From the NCBI GenBank assembly GCA_030151135.1, contig JASLEQ010000047.1:1-5919 (forward strand): 5,919 bases of DNA. The letters run 5' to 3'. The number at the start of each line of letters is the position of its first letter. The stretch's first letter is position 1. The notes beneath the pieces were generated by a model. It had not been told where the DNA came from. It did not search any database and was given only the letters and a program-made list of their open reading frames with translations. Source of the stretch: Candidatus Sulfotelmatobacter sp. GTDB taxonomy: Bacteria; Acidobacteriota; Terriglobia; Terriglobales; SbA1. Below, one piece after another: positions 5,373-5,919 of the stretch. Made by a program: the position numbers and the translations under genes.

Positions 5373-5843
5373 ATGATGTTCTCCTACAGACTGGTACGCC
5401 TGATCGAATCTCACGCCGACGCACTCGCCGCAGGCTTAGAAGAAAAAGTACAACTGAACTCGCAGGTACCTCATTTCTGCAACGTTCCGGCCCACGAGCT
5501 AAGAGAACGCGTCTATGAAATCTACCGGCACCTCGGCGAGTGGCTGCTCGGTAAGAACGAACTTGATATCGAACACCGCTATCGGGAGATCGGGTCCACG
5601 CGTGCCCGGCAAAACGTTCCCCTCAGCGAACTCGTCCAGGCAATCGTCCTGACCAAAGAGAACTTGTGGGATTTCCTGAAGAGCGAATCCATAATGGAGC
5701 GGGCCGTCGAGATTATGGGCGAGTTGGAACTTATCCAGATGCTGGACATGTTCTTCGACCGGGCCATTTATTATGCCGCCGTGGGGTATGAAGAAGAGCT
5801 TGCCCGCCATCCGCAGGAAACGGATAAACTGCGAGCCGGCTAG
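5373..5843 (+). CDS. Stand-alone RsbRD N-terminal-domain protein
   Basis: A 156-residue, all-helical, soluble protein. From memory of the family it matches the RsbRD N-terminal domain (RsbT co-antagonist RsbRD, PF14361), found at the N-terminus of RsbR-type stressosome proteins and of some histidine kinases. Recognisable stretches are LVRLIESHADALAAGLEEKV (8-27), ERVYEIYRHLGEWLLGKNE (45-63), IEHRYREIGSTRARQNVPLSE (66-86 region) and the terminal MLDMFFDRAIYYAAVGYEEE (123-142). The domain fills the whole protein: no STAS domain, kinase domain or DNA-binding domain follows before TAG. It could act as a separate signalling or scaffold subunit, but no Rsb partners are visible in the window. Its position after the peroxide-defence OsmC gene suggests a stress role by inference. 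An alternative GTG start lies at 5334. Confidence 0.72.
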   Translation: MMFSYRLVRLIESHADALAAGLEEKVQLNSQVPHFCNVPAHELRERVYEIYRHLGEWLLGKNELDIEHRYREIGSTRARQNVPLSELVQAIVLTKENLWDFLKSESIMERAVEIMGELELIQMLDMFFDRAIYYAAVGYEEELARHPQETDKLRAG

Positions 5844-5851
5844 GAGAATGG

Positions 5852-5857
5852 ACGAGG
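5852..5857 (+). promoter_or_regulatory. Ribosome binding site for the gene at the right edge
   Basis: ACGAGG ends 6 nt before the ATG at 5864, supporting that start. A second purine run, AGGAG at 5842-5846, overlaps the preceding stop codon and is 11 nt from the alternative in-frame ATG at 5858. Confidence 0.35.
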
Positions 5858-5863
5858 ATGTCG

Positions 5864-5919
5864 ATGTCATGGGAGATGGATTACAAGAAGCGCCTGAAGA
5901 CGCCCGACGAAGCGCTGGG
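5864..5919 (+). CDS. Start of a probable acetyl-CoA hydrolase/CoA-transferase family protein, cut by window end
   Basis: Only 18 codons plus two bases are inside the window, beginning MSWEMDYKKRL and continuing KTPDEAL. The W-x-x-x-Y-x-x-(K/R)-(L/V)-x-(T/S)-x-(D/E)-E-A pattern is how many acetyl-CoA hydrolase/transferase and 4-hydroxybutyrate CoA-transferase proteins begin, just before their KSGDRV segment. Those enzymes move coenzyme A between short-chain acids or hydrolyse acetyl-CoA. With so few residues the assignment rests on pattern memory and could be wrong. An in-frame ATG at 5858 would add two residues. A competing ATG at 5848 in another frame reads an acidic, unrecognisable peptide. 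The gene follows the RsbRD-type gene by 20 bp and may belong to the same transcript. Confidence 0.45.
   Translation, partial: MSWEMDYKKRLKTPDEAL

Overview
This window looks like ordinary chromosomal DNA from a moderately GC-rich, Gram-negative-type bacterium. The best guess is the phylum Acidobacteriota, placed by inference only. The main pointer is a TonB-type energy transducer with a long cytoplasmic N-terminus, one membrane helix, an uninterrupted run of ten prolines and a Gly-Gly repeat linker. No rRNA, tRNA, insertion sequence, phage gene, CRISPR array or integration site was seen.

Layout: (1) Bases 5-418 (+) are an unrecognised protein, probably the 3' part of a gene that enters from the left. 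(2) Bases 471-1391 (+) are a secreted or periplasmic DUF2785-family protein with a signal peptide. (3) Bases 3663-1513 (-) are a two-gene ABC export cassette: an ATPase of the CcmA/NatA/DrrA type followed by an ABC-2 permease. The 105-bp gap between them holds a degenerate 8-nt-period repeat. (4) Bases 3664-3945 are a divergent control region between the ABC cassette and the TonB gene. It contains a CRP/FNR-like palindrome, a nested direct and inverted repeat, and a second inverted repeat. (5) Bases 3946-5919 (+) are closely packed genes: the TonB-family protein, an OsmC/Ohr-family peroxidase-like protein, a stand-alone RsbRD N-terminal-domain protein, and the first 18 codons of what resembles an acetyl-CoA hydrolase/CoA-transferase.

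The rightward genes from 3946 are spaced 27, 35 and 20 bp apart, so they could be one transcript. They join envelope energy transduction, thiol-based peroxide defence and a stress-signalling-type domain, and then lead into acyl-CoA metabolism. The ABC cassette reads away from them from the shared control region and most likely exports a hydrophobic or toxic small molecule whose identity cannot be read from sequence.

No clearly novel system is visible. The points most worth checking are the compact architecture at 3772-3843, the stand-alone RsbRD-type protein beside OsmC, and the signal-peptide-bearing DUF2785 protein.
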